A stretch of 20,659 bases of DNA from an uncultured bacterium (GTDB lineage Bacteria; Armatimonadota; UBA5829; DSUL01), in NCBI GenBank assembly GCA_937967775.1, contig CALCJH010000198.1, forward strand, positions 1 through 20,659. The letters are read 5' to 3'. A program made the translations under genes and the position numbers. This document shows, piece after piece, positions 7,427-13,591 of this stretch (positions are counted from its first letter, which is position 1; every line of letters starts with the position of its first letter). The notes under the pieces are model-generated. The model did not search any database. It saw nothing but the letters and a program-made list of their open reading frames with translations, and had not been told where the DNA came from.

Positions 7427-7541
7427 GCGCCGGCCGGGGACGGCGATTCCCCGGAAACCGGCGCACTTGGCCAGGCGCTCCTTCGACGCCCACGAAGTGA
7501 GGGCGCCCTCAGCCGTCAGGCCGGAAGGTCCGGCAGCGGCT
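7427..7541 (+). other. Structured leader: three successive hairpins before the amidase gene
   Basis: Hairpin 1 has an outer stem 7427-7433 with 7458-7464 (GCGCCGG/CCGGCGC) and an inner stem 7434-7440 with 7448-7454 (CCGGGGA/TCCCCGG), a 7-nt loop and an AAA bulge. Hairpin 2 pairs 7474-7478 with 7503-7507 and 7481-7485 with 7493-7497 (CTTCG/CGAAG). Hairpin 3 pairs AGCCG (7511-7515) with CGGCT (7537-7541) and carries a GGAA loop closed by CC/GG (7521-7528). Hairpin 3 contains GTCAGG, CCGGAAGG and GCAGC in the order seen in the signal-recognition-particle RNA domain, but the spacing between them is wrong. It may be a cis-acting leader or a small RNA. I match it to no known riboswitch. Confidence 0.4.
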
Positions 7542-7549
7542 CGAAAGCC

Positions 7550-9244
7550 ATGCTTTCCGGAAAAAAGATTCAACCGCACAGGAGCATCTGGCCGGTCCTG
7601 CTCGCTCTGCTGGCGACGGCGGGGGCGGGCGAGTCTGCACCCGCCGCGCGTGTTCCCGCCACAGTCTTTATCACCGGCCAGCAGGTTGCCGGCCCGACTT
7701 TCCTGGAGGATGGTCGGGTCTGGGCCCCGGCCGAGGCGCTGGCCCGCGCGGCGGGAATCGAGCTCCAGCCGTCCGGCAAAGAATTCGCCGTGGCTGGAGG
7801 CGGAGGAACTATCCCCGGGCGTTCGGAGAACGGCGTCGCGTACGCGGATGCAGCGGCCTTCGCCGAGGCGGCCGGCGGAGTGCCCCGGCGCTCGGGCGGA
7901 CGGCTGGACATCCTGGCCCGTGTGGCGGACGTGCGTTTTGCCGGAGGACGGTTGTTCGTCTCGTGCACGCTTCCCGTTACCTATAGCGTCCATCGCCTTA
8001 CGGGTCCGGAGCGGGTCTATGTGGACCTGGATGAGGTCATCCTGGAAGGCCCGGGCGGCGAGACGCGTTCGGAGAAAGCTGCGGTGCGGGCCCTTCGCCT
8101 GTCGCAGTACGCTCCGCGCACCGTGCGCGTGGCGGCGGAGACAGCGGGCAGGCTTCCGTATACCATTCAGTCACCTCCCCGGGCCCGGCAGGTCGTCATT
8201 GCCCTTTCATCCTCCGATGTCGGCCCTGCCGCTGGCGCCGCGTCCGGTCCTGCAGAGGTCGCCACCGTGCGGGAAGGGATCCGGACGGTCCGGAGTGTGC
8301 GCCTGGAGGAAGCAGATGATGGCGTGCGCTTCATTGTGACGGCGGACGGTCCTGTCGCGCCTCAGGAGGACCGCGACCCGGCCACGGGGCAGCACTGGCT
8401 AGATTTCGAATCCGCCCTGCTGGAGGGCGAAGCTCCGGAGTTCCGGCCGCAGGGCGGGCTGCTCAGCGCAGCCAGGCTGGTGCAGTTCCGCGCCGGAGTC
8501 CCCCGGCTCCGGCTGGTGGCGCAGACCCGACGGGTGGTGGCCACGCGCGTGGCCGGAGGAGAGGGGCCGAATCAGATCGTCTGGCACCTTTCCATCCCAG
8601 AAGGGGCGGATGGTGATTGGAAGCGGAAGGTCATCATCCTGGATCCTGGCCACGGCGGGCGGGACACGGGCGCGCGCGGCAACGGTCTGAACGAGAAGGA
8701 TGTCAACTTGACCATCGCGCGGCTGGCGGCGGAAGAGGGCAGGAAGCGCGGCTTGGACATCGTCCTGACCCGCGATAAGGACGTGGAGCTCACCCTGCGT
8801 GCCCGGACGGATATGATCTCCCGCTATGACACCACGCTGTTCGTCAGCATTCACAATAACTCCAACACGCGCCCGAACAGCGTCTCCGGGACGGAAGTCT
8901 ACTACCATATGCAGGATCCGGACTCCCGGGCGCTGGCCGAGGCCATTCACGATCAGATTGTGGCGCAGGCCGGAACGAAACCGCGGGGCGCACGCTCGGA
9001 CTCCCGCCTTTACAGCACCGGCTTGTTCGTCCTGCGGAACTCCCGCGTTCCTGCTGCTCTGGTGGAGGTAGGATACATCAACCATTCCGGCGACGCCGCC
9101 AGGCTGAAGGATCCGGCGTTCCTCAAGACGGTTGCGAAAGCCATCATTGATGGGATAGTGTCCTATCTCGGAGGTCTGACCCTCGCCCGGCAGCCGGCAG
9201 AGCCAGCGCCGGTGCAGGATGAGGGCGCGGGGAACAAGCAATGA
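7550..9244 (+). CDS. N-acetylmuramoyl-L-alanine amidase with AMIN-like domains
   Basis: The C-terminal third is an Amidase_3 domain that cuts the lactyl-Ala bond of peptidoglycan. Its zinc ligands are H368 (DPGHGG), E382 (NEKD) and H435 (SIHNN), and the catalytic glutamate is E506 (LVEVGY). Numbering is from the ATG at 7550, giving 564 residues. That ATG was chosen because MLSGKKIQPHRSIWPVLLALLATAGAG is a good signal peptide. The frame stays open to 7280, but the extra 90 codons are arginine/glycine-rich and cover the hairpin region, so I read them as leader. Between export signal and catalytic domain lie a copper-amine-oxidase-N-like stretch (about 35-115) and two AMIN-like beta domains (about 125-215 and 245-345), which in AmiC-type enzymes target the wall. 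It shares a 4-bp overlap with the GerMN gene. Confidence 0.9.
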   Translation: MLSGKKIQPHRSIWPVLLALLATAGAGESAPAARVPATVFITGQQVAGPTFLEDGRVWAPAEALARAAGIELQPSGKEFAVAGGGGTIPGRSENGVAYADAAAFAEAAGGVPRRSGGRLDILARVADVRFAGGRLFVSCTLPVTYSVHRLTGPERVYVDLDEVILEGPGGETRSEKAAVRALRLSQYAPRTVRVAAETAGRLPYTIQSPPRARQVVIALSSSDVGPAAGAASGPAEVATVREGIRTVRSVRLEEADDGVRFIVTADGPVAPQEDRDPATGQHWLDFESALLEGEAPEFRPQGGLLSAARLVQFRAGVPRLRLVAQTRRVVATRVAGGEGPNQIVWHLSIPEGADGDWKRKVIILDPGHGGRDTGARGNGLNEKDVNLTIARLAAEEGRKRGLDIVLTRDKDVELTLRARTDMISRYDTTLFVSIHNNSNTRPNSVSGTEVYYHMQDPDSRALAEAIHDQIVAQAGTKPRGARSDSRLYSTGLFVLRNSRVPAALVEVGYINHSGDAARLKDPAFLKTVAKAIIDGIVSYLGGLTLARQPAEPAPVQDEGAGNKQ

Positions 9245-9795
9245 TGCTTCACCGCCGATTCCGTCTTCTTGTGTTCCTGGCGGCGGCCGCCCTTGCAGGA
9301 GGCTGTGCCGCGCCACGGCCCCAGCGGGCCCCTGAAACGCCCGGTGGCGGCATTCCGGCGCCGGAGAAGCCCGCCGCCGAAGCGCGTGTCACCATCTTTG
9401 TCCCTGTGCTTGTGAACGATGAGATGCGCCTGGAGCGGCGCTCCGTCGCTGTAACATCCGCCAGGCCCGGTCCGAAGGAGGCATTGGAGGCCCTGCTAGA
9501 TTATCGCATTGCAGGACAGAGGATGTTCCCGGAGGGTGCGCGCGTGCTGGATTTCAGCGTAGATAAAGACGGGGTGGCTGTGGTGGATCTTTCTCCTGAG
9601 ATCCAGGAGTACAGCGGCGGCAGTATGGAGGAAGCGGGAGCACTGAACGCCCTGGTGATGACGGCGGCGCAGTACGACGGCGTGAAATCCGTCCGCTTCC
9701 TGTGCGACGGCAAGGAGATGGAAACGCTGGGAGGCCACGCCGATCTGACCGTGCCGTTGGTGCCCGACCGCCGGCTGCTGGTGGAGCAGAATTGA
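9241..9795 (+). CDS. GerMN-domain lipoprotein
   Basis: This 184-residue protein starts with a lipoprotein signal (MLHRRFRLLVFLAAAALAGGC; lipidated cysteine C22) and a proline-rich linker. One GerMN (sporulation/germination GerM-type) domain covers about 49-175. Typical GerMN features are VTIFVPVL near its start, the GPKEALEALL helix, VLDFSVDKDGVAVVDLSPEI and the closing ALVMTAAQYDGVKSVRFLCDGK. GerM-type domains bind or act near peptidoglycan. The ATG overlaps the amidase stop (ATGA), so the two are co-translated, and the pair probably works on the cell wall. The gene does not imply sporulation here, since GerMN proteins are common in non-sporulating bacteria. Confidence 0.9.
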   Translation: MMLHRRFRLLVFLAAAALAGGCAAPRPQRAPETPGGGIPAPEKPAAEARVTIFVPVLVNDEMRLERRSVAVTSARPGPKEALEALLDYRIAGQRMFPEGARVLDFSVDKDGVAVVDLSPEIQEYSGGSMEEAGALNALVMTAAQYDGVKSVRFLCDGKEMETLGGHADLTVPLVPDRRLLVEQN

Positions 9796-10652
9796 GCGGA
9801 CTGCGTCTGGGCATTTTCGACTCCGGGTTGGGGGGGCTATCGGTGGCGCGCGCCGTGCTGGAGGGTTGCCCCTCCGCCAGCATCATCTATTTTGCCGACA
9901 CCGCTCACGTGCCCTACGGAGACCGTCCGCTGGAGGAGGTCCGCACCTTCGCTCTGGAGATCACGGGATTTCTCGCTTCGCAGGGAGCGGGAGCCGTGCT
10001 GATGGCGTGCAACATGTCCAGCGCGTGCGCCTTGGAGGAGGCTCGCCAAGTCTATCCTGGTCTTCCGGTGTCCGGGGTGGTGCAGGCCGGGGCGCGAGCG
10101 GCGGTCCGGGAAGGAGCGGATGCCATCGCCGTCCTGGCGACGGCCGGGACGGTGGCGAGCGGTGGCTACGTGCGCGCTGTCCACGCCATCGCTCCCGACG
10201 TCCGGGTGGAGCAGGTGGCCTGCCCGGAGTTCGTCCCGCTGATCGAAGCGGGAGAGCTGGACGGCCCGAGGGTGGAGCGGGCGGCAGCCGCATATCTGGA
10301 ACGGGCGCTGGATAGCGGAGCACGGGTGGTCATTCTGGGCTGTACGCATTATCCTTTTCTGCTGCCGGTGCTTCGTCGTCTCGCCCCGGCGGGAACGGTC
10401 TTCGTGGATCCGGCGGAGGAGGCTGCCGATGAAGCTCTTCGCGCCGTGGCAGGTCACCTGGACACCCGGACCCCATCGCGCTTCATCCTCTCCGCTCCTT
10501 CGGCCACCTTCCGGCCGGTGGGATCGCGGTTCCTGGGCAGCACGCTGCCAGCGCTTGAGCTTGCGGAATGGGCGGCAGAAGACGGACGGCTGCGCCTGAT
10601 GATGACCGGAGCGGATGCCGCGCTGTGCGACGCCGCTCCGGGGGAGGTCTGA
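9792..10652 (+). CDS. murI: Glutamate racemase
   Basis: MurI converts L- to D-glutamate for peptidoglycan. The 286-residue protein has the Asp/Glu racemase layout: [10 protein letters not shown] (9-18), [12 protein letters not shown] (34-45), the first catalytic cysteine C73 in ACNMSSA, and the second C184 with H186 in GCTHYPF (183-189). The usual CNT triad reads CNM here, a departure at a substrate-contacting position. The start is TTG at 9792: it overlaps the GerMN stop (TTGA), is preceded by GGTGGAG, and gives the normal MurI N-terminus. An in-frame start farther upstream (9702) would run through the GerMN gene. A run of seven G at about 9829-9835 is a possible sequencing or slippage site, but the frame reads through correctly. 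Confidence 0.93.
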   Translation: MSGLRLGIFDSGLGGLSVARAVLEGCPSASIIYFADTAHVPYGDRPLEEVRTFALEITGFLASQGAGAVLMACNMSSACALEEARQVYPGLPVSGVVQAGARAAVREGADAIAVLATAGTVASGGYVRAVHAIAPDVRVEQVACPEFVPLIEAGELDGPRVERAAAAYLERALDSGARVVILGCTHYPFLLPVLRRLAPAGTVFVDPAEEAADEALRAVAGHLDTRTPSRFILSAPSATFRPVGSRFLGSTLPALELAEWAAEDGRLRLMMTGADAALCDAAPGEV

Positions 10653-10656
10653 ACCG

Positions 10657-11379
10657 ATGCCGAGAGTGGACGGCCGCACCGCAGACGAGCTTCGCCCTTG
10701 CAGGATCACCCGCAACTACATCAAGCACGCCGAAGGATCCTGTCTGATCGAGATGGGGGACACCCGGGTGGTCTGTACGGCCACCGTGGAGGAGCGCGTA
10801 CCCCTCTGGCGCAAGGGGCAGGGGGCGGGCTGGGTGACGGCCGAATACGGGATGATCCCCCGCTCCTGCAAAGAGAGAAATCAGCGTGAGGCTTCGCGCG
10901 GAGGTCCCGGTGGGCGCACGTTCGAGATCCAGCGTCTGGTGGGCCGGGCGCTGCGCTCCGTGGTGGACCTGGAAGCGATGGGCGAACGCACCATCTGGCT
11001 GGACTGTGACGTCATCCAGGCCGACGGCGGGACGCGCACCGCGTCCGTCACCGGCGCGTTCGTGGCGCTGTGGGACGCCTTCGGGTGGATGGTGGAGAAC
11101 CGGATGCTGGAGCGGCGGCCCATCACGCAGTATCTGGCGGCGGTCAGCGTGGGCATCGTCTCGGGAACGGAACTACTGGACCTGTGCTACGAGGAGGACT
11201 GTCTGGCGCAGGTGGATCTGAATCTGGTGATGACCGCGGACGGGAAGATCGTGGAGGTGCAGGGGACGGCTGAAGCGGCTCCGTTCGGCAAGGACCGGCT
11301 GTTCAAGATGCTGGATCTGGGCGAGCGTGGCATCCGCCAGTTGATGGCCATTCAGAAGAAAGCGCTGGAGGGAGCCTGA
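10657..11379 (+). CDS. rph: Ribonuclease PH
   Basis: RNase PH trims tRNA 3' ends phosphorolytically and is a hexamer of this subunit. The 240-residue protein begins [12 protein letters not shown], the family hallmark. It carries [15 protein letters not shown] (56-70), the phosphate-binding GRTFEIQRL (86-94), [14 protein letters not shown] (116-129) and [11 protein letters not shown] near the C-terminus. The ATG at 10657 sits 4 nt after the murI stop and follows a GGGGGAGG SD. An in-frame ATG at 10615 lies inside murI and would add 14 unrelated residues. Pairing with rdgB downstream is a widely conserved gene order. Confidence 0.97.
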   Translation: MPRVDGRTADELRPCRITRNYIKHAEGSCLIEMGDTRVVCTATVEERVPLWRKGQGAGWVTAEYGMIPRSCKERNQREASRGGPGGRTFEIQRLVGRALRSVVDLEAMGERTIWLDCDVIQADGGTRTASVTGAFVALWDAFGWMVENRMLERRPITQYLAAVSVGIVSGTELLDLCYEEDCLAQVDLNLVMTADGKIVEVQGTAEAAPFGKDRLFKMLDLGERGIRQLMAIQKKALEGA

Positions 11380-11387
11380 CGGTTGCG

Positions 11388-11993
11388 ATGCGCGTGATCG
11401 TGGCGACATCCAACCCCCACAAGGTGGATGAGATCCGCAACATTCTAGGCGACTGTGGAGTGGAGCTGGTCGCACTTGGAGAGTTGGTGCGGGTGGTGGA
11501 TCTTCCCGAAGAGGACGGCGAGACGTTTCTGGAAAACGCCCGGAAGAAGGCGCTCCACGTGGCGCGCGCCACGGGCGAACCGGCTCTGGCGGACGATTCC
11601 GGCCTGTGCGTGGACGCGCTGGGCGGCGAGCCGGGAGTCCGGTCCAACCGGTTCCTGGGCGACAATGCCACGCCGGAGGAGCGCAATGAGGCCATCCTGA
11701 GAATGCTGGGACGCACTCCGGACGAGGAGCGCGGAGCCCGGTTCGTCTGCGCTGCCTGTATCGCTTTCCCGGACGGGCGGACCCTGGAGGCGCTGGAGAC
11801 ATGCTCCGGCGTCATCGCCCGCCGCAGCATCGGCGACGGCGGCTTCGGCTATGATCCCATCTTCTACGTCCCCGACCTCGGCTGCACGCTCGCTCAGGTG
11901 CCGCAGGAGACCAAGAACGCCGTCAGCCACCGCGGAAAAGCCATGCGCCAGGTCTTTTGCCTGCTGCAGGAGACTTTGGCGGCAGGCGAATAG
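11388..11993 (+). CDS. rdgB: XTP/dITP diphosphatase (HAM1/RdgB)
   Basis: This house-cleaning enzyme hydrolyses non-canonical purine nucleoside triphosphates such as dITP and XTP to monophosphates. The 201-residue sequence has VATSNPHKVDEI (5-16), ADDSGLCVDALGGEPGV (68-84, with D70 as the catalytic acid), FGYDPIF (153-159) and the base-recognition SHRGKA (180-185). It lies 8 bp after rph and is the last gene of the amidase-gerMN-murI-rph-rdgB run. The next 296 bp carry only repeats and a terminator. Confidence 0.96.
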   Translation: MRVIVATSNPHKVDEIRNILGDCGVELVALGELVRVVDLPEEDGETFLENARKKALHVARATGEPALADDSGLCVDALGGEPGVRSNRFLGDNATPEERNEAILRMLGRTPDEERGARFVCAACIAFPDGRTLEALETCSGVIARRSIGDGGFGYDPIFYVPDLGCTLAQVPQETKNAVSHRGKAMRQVFCLLQETLAAGE

Positions 11994-12047
11994 AAGAACG
12001 ATACCGCTCGGGAAAAGATTCTCACCCGTGCACTCTTCCGCACCTAC

Positions 12048-12146
12048 GGTGGTCGAGTAGCGCGGCGCAAGCCGTGCGTGTCGGGACCACACGCTGGTGG
12101 GAGTGGTTTCGACTCGCCCGCTGAAGGCGGGCGGCTCAACCACCGG
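12048..12146. repeat. Pair of REP-like palindromic elements
   Basis: Each unit has outer arms GTGGTY/RACCAC enclosing a GC-rich hairpin. Unit 1 has arms 12049-12054 and 12085-12090, with an inner stem 12060-12066/12071-12077 and a GCAA loop. Unit 2 has arms 12103-12108 and 12138-12143, with an inner stem 12115-12121/12127-12133 (CGCCCGC/GCGGGCG) and a 5-nt loop. They lie between the convergent rdgB and sigma genes. The shape recalls REP/BIME elements and the GGTGGTCGAGTAGC-type intergenic repeats of high-GC bacteria. No transposase lies beside them. The stretch 11994-12047 shows nothing else. Confidence 0.55.
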
Positions 12147-12232
12147 GGAGTGAATCCTGGAAACAAGAGCACGGGATGCCAGAAACACCACGGGTCAGCC
12201 TGCGGGCCGGGCAGTCCATGTCGTATAAGACA

Positions 12233-12260
12233 AAGGGGCACGACCTGAGTCGTGCCCCTT
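12233..12260 (-). terminator. Rho-independent terminator of the sigma-factor gene
   Basis: A perfect 12-bp stem (AAGGGGCACGAC / GTCGTGCCCCTT) encloses the 4-nt loop CTGA. On the minus strand it is followed by TGTCTTATAC after the closing TT, so it has a modest U-rich tail. It begins 30 bp beyond the sigma stop. It could also end rdgB transcripts coming from the other side, although the plus-strand tail is poor. Confidence 0.8.
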
Positions 12261-12289
12261 CAACACGTGGCGCGGATGAGATGCGCCGG

Positions 12290-13189
12290 TTACTTCACCT
12301 GTTCCGCCAGCTGGCTGCCGCGCGCGGCATCCCGGAGTTTCTTCAGCGCCTTCAGCTCGATCTGGCGCACGCGCTCGCGCGACAGGTTCATCTCACCGCC
12401 GATCTGCTGCAGGCTGCGCGCACGGCCGCCCTCGAACCCGAACCGCTTGGCGATGACCATCCGCTCGCGCTCCTCCAGGCAGTCCAGCAGGCTTTCACTG
12501 GCCTCGCGGCGAGCCGTTACCAGCACGCTCTGTTCAGGATCCTCCACGTTCAGATCCGGCAGCAGCTGCACCAGTGGAGTCTCGGCATCCGCGGATACCA
12601 GGCTCTCCAGCGAGACCGGCTCCGCAGCTACCTTCTGCAGATCCAGCAGGCGGCGCACCGAAACCCCCGTTGCCTTCGCCAGCTCTTCGTTGGTGGGCGG
12701 GCGGTTGTACTCCGACTCCAGCGTGGAGCGCACCTGCTCCATCTTCCGCAGCGCGGCCGCCAGATAGTTCGGCACCCGGATGGTACGGCTCTGGTTCGCG
12801 ATGGCACGGCTGATGGTCTGCTTCACCCAGTGGGTGGCATACGTGCTGAACTTGTACCCCTTGGAGGGATCGAACTTGGTGGCGGCCTTCATCAGCCCGA
12901 TGACGCCCTCCTGCACCAGATCCTCGAACGGGATGGCGCGGAAGTCGTGCTTCTTCGCGATGCTGATGACCAGACCCAGGTTCGACTCGACCAGCTGCTG
13001 CTTGGCCTTCAGATCCCCCTTGCGGATGCGCTTGGCCAGCTCGATCTCCTGCTCGTGCGTCAGGAGACTGCGCCGGCCGACCGGCGGCAGGCAGGTCCTC
13101 GTCGAGCTATTGTTCACCGGGTCGTCCCTCCGGGGATCCGCCCCCGAGCTGCGCCGGCTGCTCTTGAGATCCTTCACCGCAGTACTCAC
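12290..13189 (-). CDS. Sigma-70 family RNA polymerase sigma factor (probably group 2)
   Basis: This 299-residue protein directs RNA polymerase to promoters. Region 2 is clear: NLGLVISIAKKH (70-81), EDLVQEGVIGLMKAATKFDPSKGYKFSTYATHWVKQ (89-124) and SRAIANQSRTIRVP (127-140). Region 3 follows at 141-215, and region 4 with its helix-turn-helix is at about 232-287 (RSLQQIGGEMNLSRERVRQIE). The large N-terminal region 1.1 of housekeeping RpoD is missing, and region 1.2 (DPVNNSSTRTCLPP, 23-36) departs from the usual DPVRxYLxEIG. The normally paired tryptophans of region 2.3 are H120-W121. These points favour an alternative group 2 factor. The GTG at 13189 has an AAGGA 6 nt upstream; a second GTG 4 codons later is possible. 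It ends 30 bp before a strong terminator. Confidence 0.9.
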   Translation of the reverse strand: MSTAVKDLKSSRRSSGADPRRDDPVNNSSTRTCLPPVGRRSLLTHEQEIELAKRIRKGDLKAKQQLVESNLGLVISIAKKHDFRAIPFEDLVQEGVIGLMKAATKFDPSKGYKFSTYATHWVKQTISRAIANQSRTIRVPNYLAAALRKMEQVRSTLESEYNRPPTNEELAKATGVSVRRLLDLQKVAAEPVSLESLVSADAETPLVQLLPDLNVEDPEQSVLVTARREASESLLDCLEERERMVIAKRFGFEGGRARSLQQIGGEMNLSRERVRQIELKALKKLRDAARGSQLAEQVK

Positions 13190-13591
13190 TCCTGATCCTT
13201 GTCCTTTCCTCGTGACCCCTCGTTCGTTTGACCGACTGACTCGATAACGCGGTACACCTTAAAATAAACGACTTTATCCGCCAGTATGTTCCCGCGCTCT
13301 CTTACTCGCTTCTCGCCCGCAACCTCCGTACAGGAACAAACGGAGGGCTCCCCCGAAAATGCTTTACCCTTCGGTAGCGCTTCTCACTCGCTTTTCTGCC
13401 ACTTATTTGACGAATACCGGCAGCAGGTCCGGCTCGCGCCCGGGACGCGCGCAGGCCCCTTTTTGCGCTCCAGCGGCAGCCAGGGGAGTGATGACGACCG
13501 GCCGCGGAGAACCTGGCAGGCCGGCCCCGTCTATACTAGCAAATACGGGGAACGGTTCTCAAGCGGTTTCGGGGAAGTTATCCGGTTTTTT
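13190..13591 (-). other. Long structured leader/intergenic region of the sigma gene
   Basis: These 402 bp hold no convincing gene. They contain a promoter-like site inside a nested dyad (13507-13562, listed separately) and a 7-bp hairpin CCTCCGT (13323-13329) with ACGGAGG (13340-13346). They also hold two diverged direct repeats of a GCGCTTCTCACTCGCTT-like sequence (13377-13395 and 13294-13312) and several short GC-rich stems. If transcription starts near the upstream end, the sigma mRNA has a leader of over 300 nt. I do not match it to a known riboswitch or RNA family. Confidence 0.4.
13507..13562 (-). promoter_or_regulatory. Possible promoter of the sigma gene within a nested inverted repeat
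   Basis: Outer arms GAGAACC (13507-13513) and GGTTCTC (13554-13560) enclose inner arms CCCCGT (13525-13530) and ACGGGG (13545-13550). On the minus strand TTGAGA (13562-13557) and TAGTAT (13538-13533) are 18 bp apart, so the -35 overlaps one outer arm and the -10 lies in the loop. This arrangement fits a regulated promoter. The -10 match is only 4 of 6. Confidence 0.35.

Noticed and set aside
7511..7541. Small SRP RNA
   Set aside because: The GTCAGG...GGAA...GCAGC order is suggestive, but the internal loop spacing is wrong and the flanking sequence does not form the expected continuing stem. It is listed only as a structured leader.
7280..7549. N-terminal extension of the amidase
   Set aside because: The frame is open, but the extra residues are arginine/glycine-rich, cover perfect hairpins and precede an obvious signal peptide starting at 7550.
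12176..13195. Long plus-strand open frame opposite the sigma gene
   Set aside because: Its product is low-complexity Leu/Gln/Arg sequence typical of an antisense shadow, while the minus strand encodes all sigma regions.
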